From a virus, in the IMG/VR virus record IMGVR_UViG_3300028536_000028, positions 1-36,272 of that record: a stretch of DNA of 36,272 nt; one strand, 5' to 3'. Below, in pieces: positions 16,036 to 21,664 of the stretch (positions within the stretch are counted from its first letter, which is position 1; each line of letters opens with the position of its first letter). The position numbers and the translations under genes were made by a program. The notes beneath the pieces are model-generated. The model was not told the DNA's origin, made no database searches, and saw nothing but the letters and a program-made list of their open reading frames with translations.

Positions 16036-16232
16036 GGCACCAGCCGGGCCCAGCGGGCCTGTCGGATGGCCTGATCGACCGCCCGGGTGTAGCCCATGTT
16101 GTAGGCCCACGCGTTGGCGTAGTCGTCGGCGGTCTGCTCGGTCCACCCGGTCGAGACCTCCGGGGGCTGCTCGTAATCCAGCGCCGGGGAGCCCATCGCG
16201 GCGTAGGCGTGCACCATCGCGGGGGTGGCCAT
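16032..16232 (-). CDS. Small helical protein of unknown function
   Basis: A 66-residue product from ATG 16232, overlapping the stop of the upstream gene (TGATG). The sequence begins MATPAMVHAYAAMGS and has TADDYANAWAYNMGY, then a basic helix to LVP. It is the second gene of the late operon. No motif or family is recognised. Coupled overlaps on both sides and codon use like the neighbours support it as a real gene. Confidence 0.5.
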   Translation of the reverse strand: MATPAMVHAYAAMGSPALDYEQPPEVSTGWTEQTADDYANAWAYNMGYTRAVDQAIRQARWARLVP

Positions 16233-16501
16233 CAGTCCTCCGGTGGGGTCCAGCCGTGCTTGACGAGCAGCTCGCGGGTGTCCTTGGTGCCGAAGATCAG
16301 CCGCGTCCGGCCGTCGTCGGGGTCGGAGTCGAACCGGCGCTTCGGGACCTCGGCGACGACCGGATCCATCTCGATCCGCACGACTGACTTGATGTCCGCG
16401 GTGATGGACAGCGCCCGGAAGATGTGAGAGACGTCCTCGCCGTCGATCTCGATGTGGCAGTTGTGTCCGGCGTTGCCGTCGTTCCAGATCTTGAATGCCA
16501 T
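16232..16501 (-). CDS. First gene of the late operon, unknown function
   Basis: An 89-residue product. ATG 16501 is chosen over the in-frame GTG/ATG upstream because it lies after a GAGGCG site and outside the divergent promoter. It reads as alternating beta strands (CHIEIDGEDVSHIFRALSIT, VVRIEMDPVV, RLIFGTKDTRELLVKHGW). This kind of small beta protein (a domain with a substrate-independent baseplate-like look) is common in actinophages, often with the pattern H..I.idG.dvs. Function unknown. The plus-strand cassette promoter at 16515-16559 starts only 14 bases away, so a regulator bound there could also affect this gene. Confidence 0.6.
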   Translation of the reverse strand: MAFKIWNDGNAGHNCHIEIDGEDVSHIFRALSITADIKSVVRIEMDPVVAEVPKRRFDSDPDDGRTRLIFGTKDTRELLVKHGWTPPED

Positions 16502-16514
16502 CAGACGTCGCCTC

Positions 16515-16559
16515 GTCCACTCGATTGACAAAGGTCTACATAGGGTCTAGGTTGTGGGC
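16515..16559 (+). promoter_or_regulatory. Cassette promoter 1 with double operator
   Basis: Dyad GTCCAC-TCG-ATTGAC overlaps the -35 TTGACA (16525-16530). Dyad GTCTAG-GTT-GTGGGC (16545-16559) overlaps the -10 TAGGTT (16548-16553), with a 17-base spacer. The dyads are 30 bp apart. An extra palindrome GTTGTG-GG-CACAAC (16551-16564) covers the likely start point. Unlike the other copies, transcription has a leader with AGGAG before ATG 16579. Confidence 0.7.
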
Positions 16560-16578
16560 ACAACGACAGGAGCAGCAC

Positions 16579-17100
16579 ATGGCCGGATGGATCAGCACCG
16601 GAGTCGGGCCCTTCCGGGTCGGCACCCGCATCGGCGGAGGGCCCCAGCGTGAGCTGCGCAGCCCCTTCGCCCGGGGCGCCATCGGCATCTGGGGCCTGCT
16701 CGTGATCATCACGTTCTTCACCGTGCCGGTGGTGACCGCGGTCCTGATCGTCGGGCTGATCCCGCTGTTCATCGCCTGCATGATCGCGGAGGTGACCCAC
16801 AAGACCCCGGAACAGAAGGCCGAGAGGACGAAGAACAAGGCCGCCACTCGAGACCCGGCGCTGGCGCTGTCGCAAGTAGGTCAGCCGGCCTGGTATGAAG
16901 CTCAGGCCGCGAACCTGCGGGCCCAGCACCTGGCCGGGAGAAAGATCACCCACCGGGCCAGGACAGTGATCAAGAACCGCCCCGACCTCGAGTACGTCAT
17001 CTACCCGGAGCGCAAGCCGGTCGACCCGTTCCAGTTCTTCTCCGAGTCAGACCGGGCCTGGTACGCGCGAATGGCTGGCGACACCCCGGAGGCCCAGTGA
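16579..17100 (+). CDS. Two-helix membrane protein
   Basis: A 173-residue product from ATG 16579, with AGGAG 6 bases upstream. Two adjacent hydrophobic segments (about residues 37-57 and 59-75: GIWGLLVIITFFTVPVV, then VLIVGLIPLFIACMI) form a membrane hairpin. A basic helical region and a C-terminal domain with KNRPDLEYVIYPERKPVDPF follow. Both ends probably face the cytoplasm. It is the first gene after cassette promoter 1. Function unknown; small membrane proteins expressed from repressor-controlled phage promoters may act in exclusion, but nothing here proves that. Confidence 0.65.
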   Translation: MAGWISTGVGPFRVGTRIGGGPQRELRSPFARGAIGIWGLLVIITFFTVPVVTAVLIVGLIPLFIACMIAEVTHKTPEQKAERTKNKAATRDPALALSQVGQPAWYEAQAANLRAQHLAGRKITHRARTVIKNRPDLEYVIYPERKPVDPFQFFSESDRAWYARMAGDTPEAQ

Positions 17101-17318
17101 TCACCTACCAGGTGAAGGGCAGGATGACGGTGCCGCGGCTGCGCGAGCGGCAATTCCAGTCGTATCTGAGCCAGTTCCGGATCAAGGGCTACGACGTGTA
17201 CGCGAAGTGCGTCTATAAGGGCTGGTGGGTCCGCGACTACGAGATCTTCTTCGAGGGCGAGCCGCGCCGGGCCCGGGTCGTCCGGGAGATGCTGGACTGG
17301 ATCGCCGAGCAAGGATGA
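17097..17318 (+). CDS. Small basic protein, unknown function
   Basis: A 73-residue product from GTG 17097 (GTGA overlap with the membrane protein stop). It is basic and aromatic (RLRERQFQSYLSQFRIKGYD, then YKGWWVRDYEIFFEGE) with an alpha-beta pattern, ending in a helix RVVREMLDWIAEQG. It ends 4 bases before the tRNA gene. Co-transcription with the membrane protein upstream and the tRNA downstream is likely. No family recognised. Confidence 0.6.
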   Translation: MITYQVKGRMTVPRLRERQFQSYLSQFRIKGYDVYAKCVYKGWWVRDYEIFFEGEPRRARVVREMLDWIAEQG

Positions 17319-17322
17319 TCAT

Positions 17323-17407
17323 GGAGGATTGGCCGAGCGGTAAGGCAGCCGTCCCGAAAACGGTAGTCGGGATCACTCCCGCGCAGGTTCGATCCCTGCA
17401 TCCTCCG
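17323..17407 (+). tRNA. tRNA-Ser (anticodon CGA), with C33
   Basis: The acceptor arms GGAGGAT (17323-17329) and ATCCTCC (17400-17406) pair fully, with discriminator G17407 as in serine tRNAs. D-stem is GCC/GGC. The anticodon stem GCCGT/ACGGT closes the 7-base loop CCCGAAA, giving anticodon CGA (17355-17357). A class II long variable arm (CGGG-6-CCCG) and a T-arm with TTCGATC loop follow. Position 33 is C instead of the almost universal U. CCA is not encoded. It reads codon UCG. Confidence 0.88.
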
Positions 17408-17410
17408 CGT

Positions 17411-17511
17411 TGAGATCGGGGAGTCAAACCTTCGATGGGCATGACAGTTCCAAGGCAAGCGTGGCCATGACGCCGGCTCACCGGACGAGCCACAGCTGCT
17501 CCCCGATCTCA
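17411..17511 (+). ncRNA. Candidate structured RNA downstream of tRNA-Ser
   Basis: A 13-bp perfect closing stem (TGAGATCGGGGAG at 17411-17423 with CTCCCCGATCTCA at 17499-17511) encloses 75 bases. Inside are GGCTC-7-GAGCC (17475-17491), GCGT-7-ACGC (17459-17473) and a possible CCTT/AAGG pair (17429-17455). It starts 3 bases after the tRNA and ends 5 bases before the ribosome site of the next gene. It might be a cloverleaf-like RNA, a tRNA processing signal or a terminator. No known family recognised. Confidence 0.5.
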
Positions 17512-17527
17512 CACCCAGGAGTTGATC

Positions 17528-17818
17528 ATGACCATTGGCAAGCGGACCAAGTGCGAGAACTGCGCCAGCACCCTGCGCTGGTTCGACGCCATCGAAGAGG
17601 CGCACCAGGGCTGGTGGGACCTGATCGCCGAGCGCCAGGGTCACGAGACCTACATGCCGCACACGCCCGAGCGCTGCCGCAGCATCAAGGCCGGCGCGGA
17701 CCAGCTGATCGTCGGCCAACTGGTGATCACGGAGACCGAGCACTTCGGCCACGTCGCTCTGGCGTCGCTGCCCGGGAACGCCTTCGAGAACTACGTCATG
17801 AGGCAGGAGCCCCGATGA
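17528..17818 (+). CDS. Small zinc-binding protein
   Basis: A 96-residue product from ATG 17528, with CAGGAG 6 bases upstream; an in-frame TTG at 17522 is less likely. CENCAS near the N-terminus and HTPERC around residues 44-49 suggest a metal site, and YVMRQEPR ends the protein. It resembles a large class of short phage proteins with CxxC and H...C pairs of unknown role. The first of three genes joined by ATGA overlaps downstream of the structured RNA. Confidence 0.6.
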   Translation: MTIGKRTKCENCASTLRWFDAIEEAHQGWWDLIAERQGHETYMPHTPERCRSIKAGADQLIVGQLVITETEHFGHVALASLPGNAFENYVMRQEPR

Positions 17819-18048
17819 CCGCTGACCTGACCCCCGACGTCCGGGCCGAAGCCGTCAAGGCCGCGATCACGGAAGGTCTGCGTGGGTACAAGGCCGAACG
17901 TCGCCACCGCTGTGAAGTCACCGCGGACCGGCTCGGGGATGACCTCACCCGCTACCCCGACGCGTTCGACGGCCAAGCCCGCGATGCCATCGCGCTCATC
18001 CGGCACATCCTGCAAGACATCGCCGAGCAAGAGCGGAGCACCCGATGA
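17815..18048 (+). CDS. Small helical protein, unknown function
   Basis: A 77-residue product from ATG 17815, overlapping the previous stop by 4 bases. It is almost wholly helical and charged (PDVRAEAVKAAITEGLRGYK, then DAIALIRHILQDIAEQER). A single Cys is present. No recognised domain. It is translationally coupled to both neighbours and belongs to the same operon as the membrane protein and tRNA. Confidence 0.55.
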   Translation: MTADLTPDVRAEAVKAAITEGLRGYKAERRHRCEVTADRLGDDLTRYPDAFDGQARDAIALIRHILQDIAEQERSTR

Positions 18049-18536
18049 CCACTGAACTGCCGCCCGAGGTCGAGCGCCGCGCCGCCGAAGCTGCCCGCGA
18101 GGTTCATGCGCTAGTTCGGAACGGCAAGGTCATGCCGTACGCCGACGCCGAGGAACAGCGGTACTACGAGCTGGTCGCTACCCGCTGGCTAGACGCCGTG
18201 GTCTCCGTGGTCGCCCCGGAGATCGCCCGCCCGCTCCGGGAGAGGGCTGAACACGCTGAAGCTCTCATCGTCGAAGAGGTCGCCCACGTCCGGCAGCTAG
18301 AGGCCGCAATCGGGCCGCTCCAGGCCCAGCTGGATCAGTCCCGGAAGGTCTACGCCGAGTTCGTCACCGGTCAGCACGAGGAGGCCCAGGCCCGGGTCGA
18401 GGTGCTCACCGCCGCGCTGACCGAGCTGATCAGCGAAGTCGCCCGTCGTGGCTGGGCGAACGACCACGAGGTTCTCGACCCCGCCCGTGCGGCGCTTGCT
18501 GCCGGCACGACCGAGAGCGAGCCGGTCCCGGACTAG
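18045..18536 (+). CDS. Coiled-coil protein, unknown function
   Basis: A 163-residue product from ATG 18045 (ATGA overlap). Two long helical stretches, about residues 8-60 and 65-140 (RERAEHAEALIVEEVAHVRQ, then LEAAIGPLQAQLDQSRKVY), suggest an antiparallel or dimeric coiled coil. The acidic C-terminus ends in EPVPD. No enzyme motif. It is the last gene of its operon; a hairpin follows at 18572. Confidence 0.55.
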   Translation: MTTELPPEVERRAAEAAREVHALVRNGKVMPYADAEEQRYYELVATRWLDAVVSVVAPEIARPLRERAEHAEALIVEEVAHVRQLEAAIGPLQAQLDQSRKVYAEFVTGQHEEAQARVEVLTAALTELISEVARRGWANDHEVLDPARAALAAGTTESEPVPD

Positions 18537-18571
18537 ACTGTGAGGCGGTCTCCTAGGGAACGGACGACCAC

Positions 18572-18608
18572 CTCAGCCCCTGTTGGTTACTGGCCAGCGG
18601 GGGCTGAG
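18572..18608 (+). terminator. Hairpin, likely terminator
   Basis: CTCAGCCCC (18572-18580) pairs with GGGGCTGAG (18600-18608), 9 bp with a 19-base loop. It lies 36 bases after the coiled-coil gene. There is no clear T-run (CTCTGTCT follows), so strength is uncertain; it could instead regulate the next small gene. Confidence 0.4.
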
Positions 18609-18626
18609 CTCTGTCTGGAGGGCGTG

Positions 18627-18827
18627 ATGTGTGAGAGCTGGTACCACCCGCCGGTCACGGCGCACTGCGAGCGGTGCCACCGGCCGATCTACCGGACGTA
18701 CCGGGCCTGGTTCTCCTGTCCGGGGCACATGGCGACGTGCTTTCGGGGTGAGTTGCCGGTCGCGGCGGATCTCGGGGTACAGCATGTGCCACTGCTAGTT
18801 GATCTTGGGGATGAGGGGGAGAAGTAG
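18627..18827 (+). CDS. Small zinc-ribbon protein
   Basis: A 66-residue product from ATG 18627, with GGAGG 5 bases upstream. HCERC, SCPGH and ATC motifs (residues about 14-37) give a plausible zinc ribbon. The C-terminal half is acidic and hydrophobic. The open frame extends further upstream, but the ribosome site and the hairpin at 18572-18608 favour this start. It lies just before the 450-base repeat-rich gap. Function unknown. Confidence 0.55.
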   Translation: MCESWYHPPVTAHCERCHRPIYRTYRAWFSCPGHMATCFRGELPVAADLGVQHVPLLVDLGDEGEK

Positions 18828-19236
18828 GGTGAAGATGATCATGGGAAAATGGGAGAGAGGACGCGGAGTAACAGTCAATGCCGCGTCGACCCTCTACTGA
18901 TCGCGCGCGCAAGAAAGCGGGGGCCTGGGTGGGTGGCGGGCGGGGTCTCCCCGGCCGCTGTGCGCCGCGCTGAGCGCGCCGGAGGGTGACATGGTGCCCA
19001 TCCCGTGGAGGGTGACCGGTCGGGCTCTCCCGGGAGGGTGACCGGTGACCATCCGGGATGGTCCATGGTGACCGGTCATCAGTGACCGGTGACCGGTCCT
19101 GATCGGGATGGTGGATGGTGACCGGTCGCATGGTCACCCGGTGGGCTCGTGTGTGTGCGTGTGTGTGGGGGAGGTGGGTGGGGCGTTGGTGGTACGCCAT
19201 CCACACCACGGCGTCTGTCCTGTGCACACCATGGGG
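18828..19236. repeat. Non-coding region with GGTGACCGGT repeat array
   Basis: No convincing gene lies in this stretch. GGTGACCGGT occurs exactly at 19011, 19037, 19067, 19088 and 19117, with AGTGACCGGT at 19081 and a looser GGTCACCCGGTG at 19132. A larger 50-bp periodic unit (SATCSGGGATGGTSSATGG before the core, at about 19050 and 19100) is also repeated. A GT-rich run follows (19148-19190). Such iterons suggest binding sites for a replication, partition or regulatory protein. Confidence 0.65.
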
Positions 19237-19282
19237 GTCTGGCGAGTGGACAGCACATGCCTCGTGTGTCTACTCTGTTGGC
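19237..19282 (+). promoter_or_regulatory. Cassette promoter 2, leaderless
   Basis: GTCTGG-CGA-GTGGAC (19237-19251) overlaps the -35 TGGACA (19247-19252). GTCTAC-TCT-GTTGGC (19268-19282) overlaps the -10 TACTCT (19271-19276), 18-base spacer. Dyads start 31 bp apart. ATG follows at 19283, so the mRNA should be leaderless. Confidence 0.65.
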
Positions 19283-19648
19283 ATGCTGATTGAGCTTGCG
19301 TTAGCGGCAGTGCTGCACACATCGCCCACGCCGCCGAGTGGTGATGGTGGTCCACAGGTGACCGTCACACACACCTGCACCGATGGTGCGAAGGGTCGTG
19401 TGTGCCACACATCGACCCGCACTGTGACCCGCAGTGGTGGTCCTGTGAAGGCCGCTAAGGGTGCGGCAGCCAAGCCCCCGGTGGACACGGTGGGCAACAC
19501 ACGCAAGGCCTCTGTGGTGTCAGTAGTGCCCGTCACCATGCTGACCGGGACCATGCTGGTGCACCTGCACGCCATGGGCTACGACGCAGTGGGGGCCTCG
19601 ATCAGCGTGCCCACCGTGCTGCTGACAGAGGTACTGCGCATGCCGTAG
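19283..19648 (+). CDS. Unknown protein with hydrophobic ends, leaderless
   Basis: A 121-residue product. ATG 19283 is chosen because it lies exactly 6 bases after the -10 of cassette promoter 2. The N-terminus (MLIELALAAVLHTSP) is a short hydrophobic helix. The middle is Thr/Gly-rich with two Cys (CTDGAKGRVC). A second hydrophobic region lies near the C-terminus (ASVVSVVPVTMLTGTMLVHL). Membrane insertion or secretion is possible. No family recognised. Codon use is less G/C-biased at third positions than the late genes. It ends 2 bases before the convergent gene at 19651. Confidence 0.5.
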   Translation: MLIELALAAVLHTSPTPPSGDGGPQVTVTHTCTDGAKGRVCHTSTRTVTRSGGPVKAAKGAAAKPPVDTVGNTRKASVVSVVPVTMLTGTMLVHLHAMGYDAVGASISVPTVLLTEVLRMP

Positions 19649-19650
19649 GG

Positions 19651-19848
19651 CTAGATCTCGATCGGCGGCTCAGCGATGCCGAGCTCCACCTCAGCCTCGT
19701 ACCGCAGACCACGGGCAGCGTGTACCAGTGCCGCCGTGGGCTCGTACTCGGTCAGGAAGGCCTGCAGCGCCTCCCTGCGGTTGCCGGCCTCCCGTATCAG
19801 CCGGATCGCTGCCAGGTGCTTACCGGCCCGTGAGAGAGTGTCACCCAT
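19651..19848 (-). CDS. Small helical protein, one side of a divergent pair
   Basis: A 65-residue product from ATG 19848 on the minus strand. TAGAAT (19860-19855) ends 6 bases before the ATG, so this too may be leaderless; no ribosome site is seen. The protein is helical (LSRAGKHLAAIRLIREAGNR, then REALQAFLTEYEP) with an acidic end. No recognised HTH. Its back-to-back placement with the gene at 19905, sharing a 56-base control region, suggests a regulatory pair. Confidence 0.55.
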   Translation of the reverse strand: MGDTLSRAGKHLAAIRLIREAGNRREALQAFLTEYEPTAALVHAARGLRYEAEVELGIAEPPIEI

Positions 19849-19904
19849 GGGTCGATTCTAGCAGGTCAACACGGGTGAGTGGACGCGCCTGGTATGCTGG
19901 ATTG
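19849..19904. promoter_or_regulatory. Divergent promoter region with two ATG-proximal -10 boxes
   Basis: On the minus strand TAGAAT lies 6 bases before ATG 19848. On the plus strand TATGCT (19893-19898) lies 6 bases before ATG 19905. The spacer holds GTTGAC and GTCCAC half-sites (minus strand) like those of the cassette promoters, but in a different spacing (8 bases apart). No clear -35 boxes are seen. Confidence 0.45.
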
Positions 19905-20246
19905 ATGATCCACAAGGGCGTTTCAGGGGTGAGTGGGCGCACCCGCACCACCCCTACGGCTGCTGGAAATCAGAGGCCGCTGCACGCGGTACCACGGCCT
20001 CAAGACCCCGATCCCCTGACCGTCCTGCCTGCCACGCTGCTGGACACCGAGCCTGGTCCTGCCCGTATCCGCGCCCTGAACGCCTACATCACCGCTGGTG
20101 ACGAGAAGGTCCGCGCCGCTCGCCTGCTGCGTAACGCTGACCTGCGGGCCCTGGCGCACTCCATGGGGCCTACCAGGGCCGCTAGAGCCGCTGAGATGAC
20201 CCTGGCCACCGTGAAGGGCCTGCTCCGGGGCTCATTGCCCCGCTGA
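19905..20246 (+). CDS. Putative HTH DNA-binding protein, candidate regulator
   Basis: A 113-residue product from ATG 19905, 6 bases after a TATGCT box and without ribosome site. The first 50 residues are Thr/Pro/Arg-rich and probably flexible. The C-terminal part is helical, with RAARAAEMTLATVKGLLRG (about 91-109) resembling a helix-turn-helix in which AAEMTLATVKGLL forms turn and recognition helix. That, together with divergent placement, makes it a candidate regulator of the cassette promoters. This is inference; the HTH match is moderate. Confidence 0.5.
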   Translation: MIHKGVSGVSGRTRTTPTAAGNQRPLHAVPRPQDPDPLTVLPATLLDTEPGPARIRALNAYITAGDEKVRAARLLRNADLRALAHSMGPTRAARAAEMTLATVKGLLRGSLPR

Positions 20247-20250
20247 GCGC

Positions 20251-20856
20251 CTATCCGCCCAGCTCGGTCCAGGCATGCTCGATAACCGCTGGTAGGGCGT
20301 CACGCTGCCTCTGATCCAGGCCTAGGACGGGATTGCGCATCACTGAGCGGAGTACCTGGGCGATCAGCTCCCCCTGGCGTTCGGCCAGCTTCACTTGGCG
20401 TTCTTGCAGGCCAGCGGTTATCGCTGTCTTGCAGAACGCTGCGCATCGGTCTCTCTCGCTGTTTTCAAGCTGGACTAGACCGCGCAGGTACTCGCCTTGC
20501 TTCTGGGCCTCTCCGGTCTCGTCGGTGGTCCAGACGTCGCCGACCAGGGCTTTCCTCACCGGGATGCCTTTCGCCTCAGCCTCTGCGATGAAGTCGGCGA
20601 CCTCCTGGGCGTACTTCTTGACCCGGGCCGCTGATTAGCTGACCAGCGCCAGGAGGGTCTCGCCAGGGTCCACGTTCGGGGCGTCGAGGCCCCAACGCAT
20701 GAAATCGGCCCTCACCGCGGCCCTGGCCCTGACCTGCGGCGTTCCACCGCCATGGGACCGGCAGACCGTTCCGCCCTCAATGGCGTACTTGCCGCAGCGT
20801 TTGCCGGTTGACCTGGACTTCGCCGTGCATTTCGTCGCCGGGATGGTCGCGGTCAT
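20251..20856 (-). pseudogene. Zinc-finger (HGGGTPQ) protein gene broken by an in-frame TAA
   Basis: From ATG 20856 (GGAGGG upstream) the product has CTAKSRSTGKRCGKYAIEGG, CRSHGGGTPQVRARAA and LLALVS, then TAA at codon 74 (20637-20635). The same frame continues with SAARVKKYAQEVADF and, further on, LVQLENSERDRCAAFCKTAI, AGLQERQVKLAERQGELIAQ to 20251. I know these two halves as one protein in actinophages and prophages, sometimes near terminase genes. Family members I recall read VSQ at the break, so one C-to-T change (CAA to TAA) would explain it. The two parts may still be expressed separately (ATT/GTG re-start) or by readthrough. Confidence 0.7.
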
Positions 20857-20884
20857 GGATCCGACACCCTCCAAGCGCTGATTT

Positions 20885-20930
20885 GTCCACATCGTTGACA
20901 GGGATTCTCACCACGGTCTAGTCTGTGGAC
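20885..20930 (+). promoter_or_regulatory. Cassette promoter 3, leaderless
   Basis: GTCCAC-ATC-GTTGAC (20885-20899) overlaps the -35 TTGACA (20895-20900). GTCTAG-TCT-GTGGAC (20916-20930) overlaps the -10 TAGTCT (20919-20924), 18-base spacer. ATG is at 20931, directly after the second dyad. Confidence 0.8.
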
Positions 20931-21125
20931 ATGGCCGACACCCGTATCTGCGCAGACTGCCTCTCCAACGCGAAGGACTCCGCCTACCAGAACCTCCGCG
21001 ACGAGGCGGCGGACGCTGGCATCGACTTCTGGGCGCTGGCCGAGGCGCGCGGCGGAGTTGACCAGGTGGCCGCGTCCTACGTCTCCGGTGGCGACAGCCG
21101 TTGCTCCGCTCACGAGGGGTGCTGA
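20931..21125 (+). CDS. Small cysteine-rich protein, leaderless
   Basis: A 64-residue product from ATG 20931, placed 6 bases after the -10 of cassette promoter 3; no ribosome site precedes it. CADC near the N-terminus and CSAHEGC at the end could form a zinc site that brings both termini together. The middle is helical and acidic (DEAADAGIDFWALAEARGG). First gene of a run of five small genes ending at the hairpin at 21969. Function unknown. Confidence 0.6.
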   Translation: MADTRICADCLSNAKDSAYQNLRDEAADAGIDFWALAEARGGVDQVAASYVSGGDSRCSAHEGC

Positions 21126-21126
21126 C

Positions 21127-21363
21127 ATGAGTTCATCGCTGCCCAGCTGGATCACCGAGCGCATCGCCCAGACCCAGGTGCCCTACGTGCCAGCCTGGAC
21201 GGTTCGGCTGACCCGGATCGACAACTCCGGTGATGAGCGCGTGTTCGTCGAGACGTCTTGGCTGGTCTCGACCCTCTTTGACACCCGGCACGAGGCGAAC
21301 GCCTACGCGCTGGCCGCCATCAAGTTCCCGCACATCATCGCCGTATCCGTCCAGGAGGCCTGA
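21127..21363 (+). CDS. Small protein, unknown function
   Basis: A 78-residue product from ATG 21127, one base after the previous stop. Mixed alpha/beta: WTVRLTRIDNSGDERVFVET, then TRHEANAYALAAIKFPHII. The shape suggests a small domain of strands plus one helix. It shares an operon with the leaderless gene before it. No family recognised. Confidence 0.55.
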   Translation: MSSSLPSWITERIAQTQVPYVPAWTVRLTRIDNSGDERVFVETSWLVSTLFDTRHEANAYALAAIKFPHIIAVSVQEA

Positions 21364-21368
21364 TCACC

Positions 21369-21584
21369 ATGAGCATGCATGTCGAGTGGGATAGCGCGGA
21401 CCTGTACGTCTCGGTCATGACCGGCGAGGAGGCAACCGAGGAATTCGGCCCGGACGAGGGGGTCACGGCGCCGTTCGTGCTGTCGCTCGGTGGCGCTTCC
21501 GGCGGCCTTCTGGCGATCGAGGGAACACGGGACGCACTGCTGAACCTGGCCGACCGGATCCGCGACGCCGTGTGGGCGGCCTGA
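21369..21584 (+). CDS. Small acidic beta-rich protein
   Basis: A 71-residue product from ATG 21369. It is acidic with strands (SADLYVSVMTGEEATEEFGP, then PFVLSLGGASGGLLAIEGTR) and a C-terminal helix (ALLNLADRIRDAVWAA). An upstream GGAGG (in the end of the previous gene) is 8-10 bases before the ATG. No family recognised; acidic small proteins in such regions may mimic DNA or bind host enzymes, but that is speculation. Confidence 0.55.
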   Translation: MSMHVEWDSADLYVSVMTGEEATEEFGPDEGVTAPFVLSLGGASGGLLAIEGTRDALLNLADRIRDAVWAA

Positions 21585-21589
21585 TCGCC

Positions 21590-21664
21590 ATGTCGTATCT
21601 GTATGCGTCGATGCTGGTCACCGTTGTGGCCCTGCTCGCGCTGATGCTCAAGGAGCAACGATGA
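21590..21664 (+). CDS. 24-residue transmembrane microprotein
   Basis: ATG 21590 opens a 24-codon frame, MSYLYASMLVTVVALLALML and KEQR, a single membrane helix with a basic end. The stop overlaps the next ATG (ATGA at 21661), and it carries AAGGAG, the ribosome site of that gene, in its last codons. It sits 5 bases after the previous stop. Too short for statistical proof, but the hydrophobic design and the overlap support expression. Confidence 0.45.
   Translation: MSYLYASMLVTVVALLALMLKEQR

Noticed and set aside
17323-17407. The tRNA as an integration scar
   Set aside because: The tRNA is complete, in an operon between phage genes, with no duplicated 3' end or integrase nearby.
18800-18905. 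Minus-strand promoter and 15-residue hydrophobic peptide near 18840
   Set aside because: A TTGACT is present but no good -10 at proper spacing, and the peptide is too short to support.
18655-19227. Minus-strand open frame of 190 codons across the repeat array
   Set aside because: His/Pro/Arg/Ser-rich translation of repeats, no ribosome site and no family resemblance. The region is better read as non-coding.
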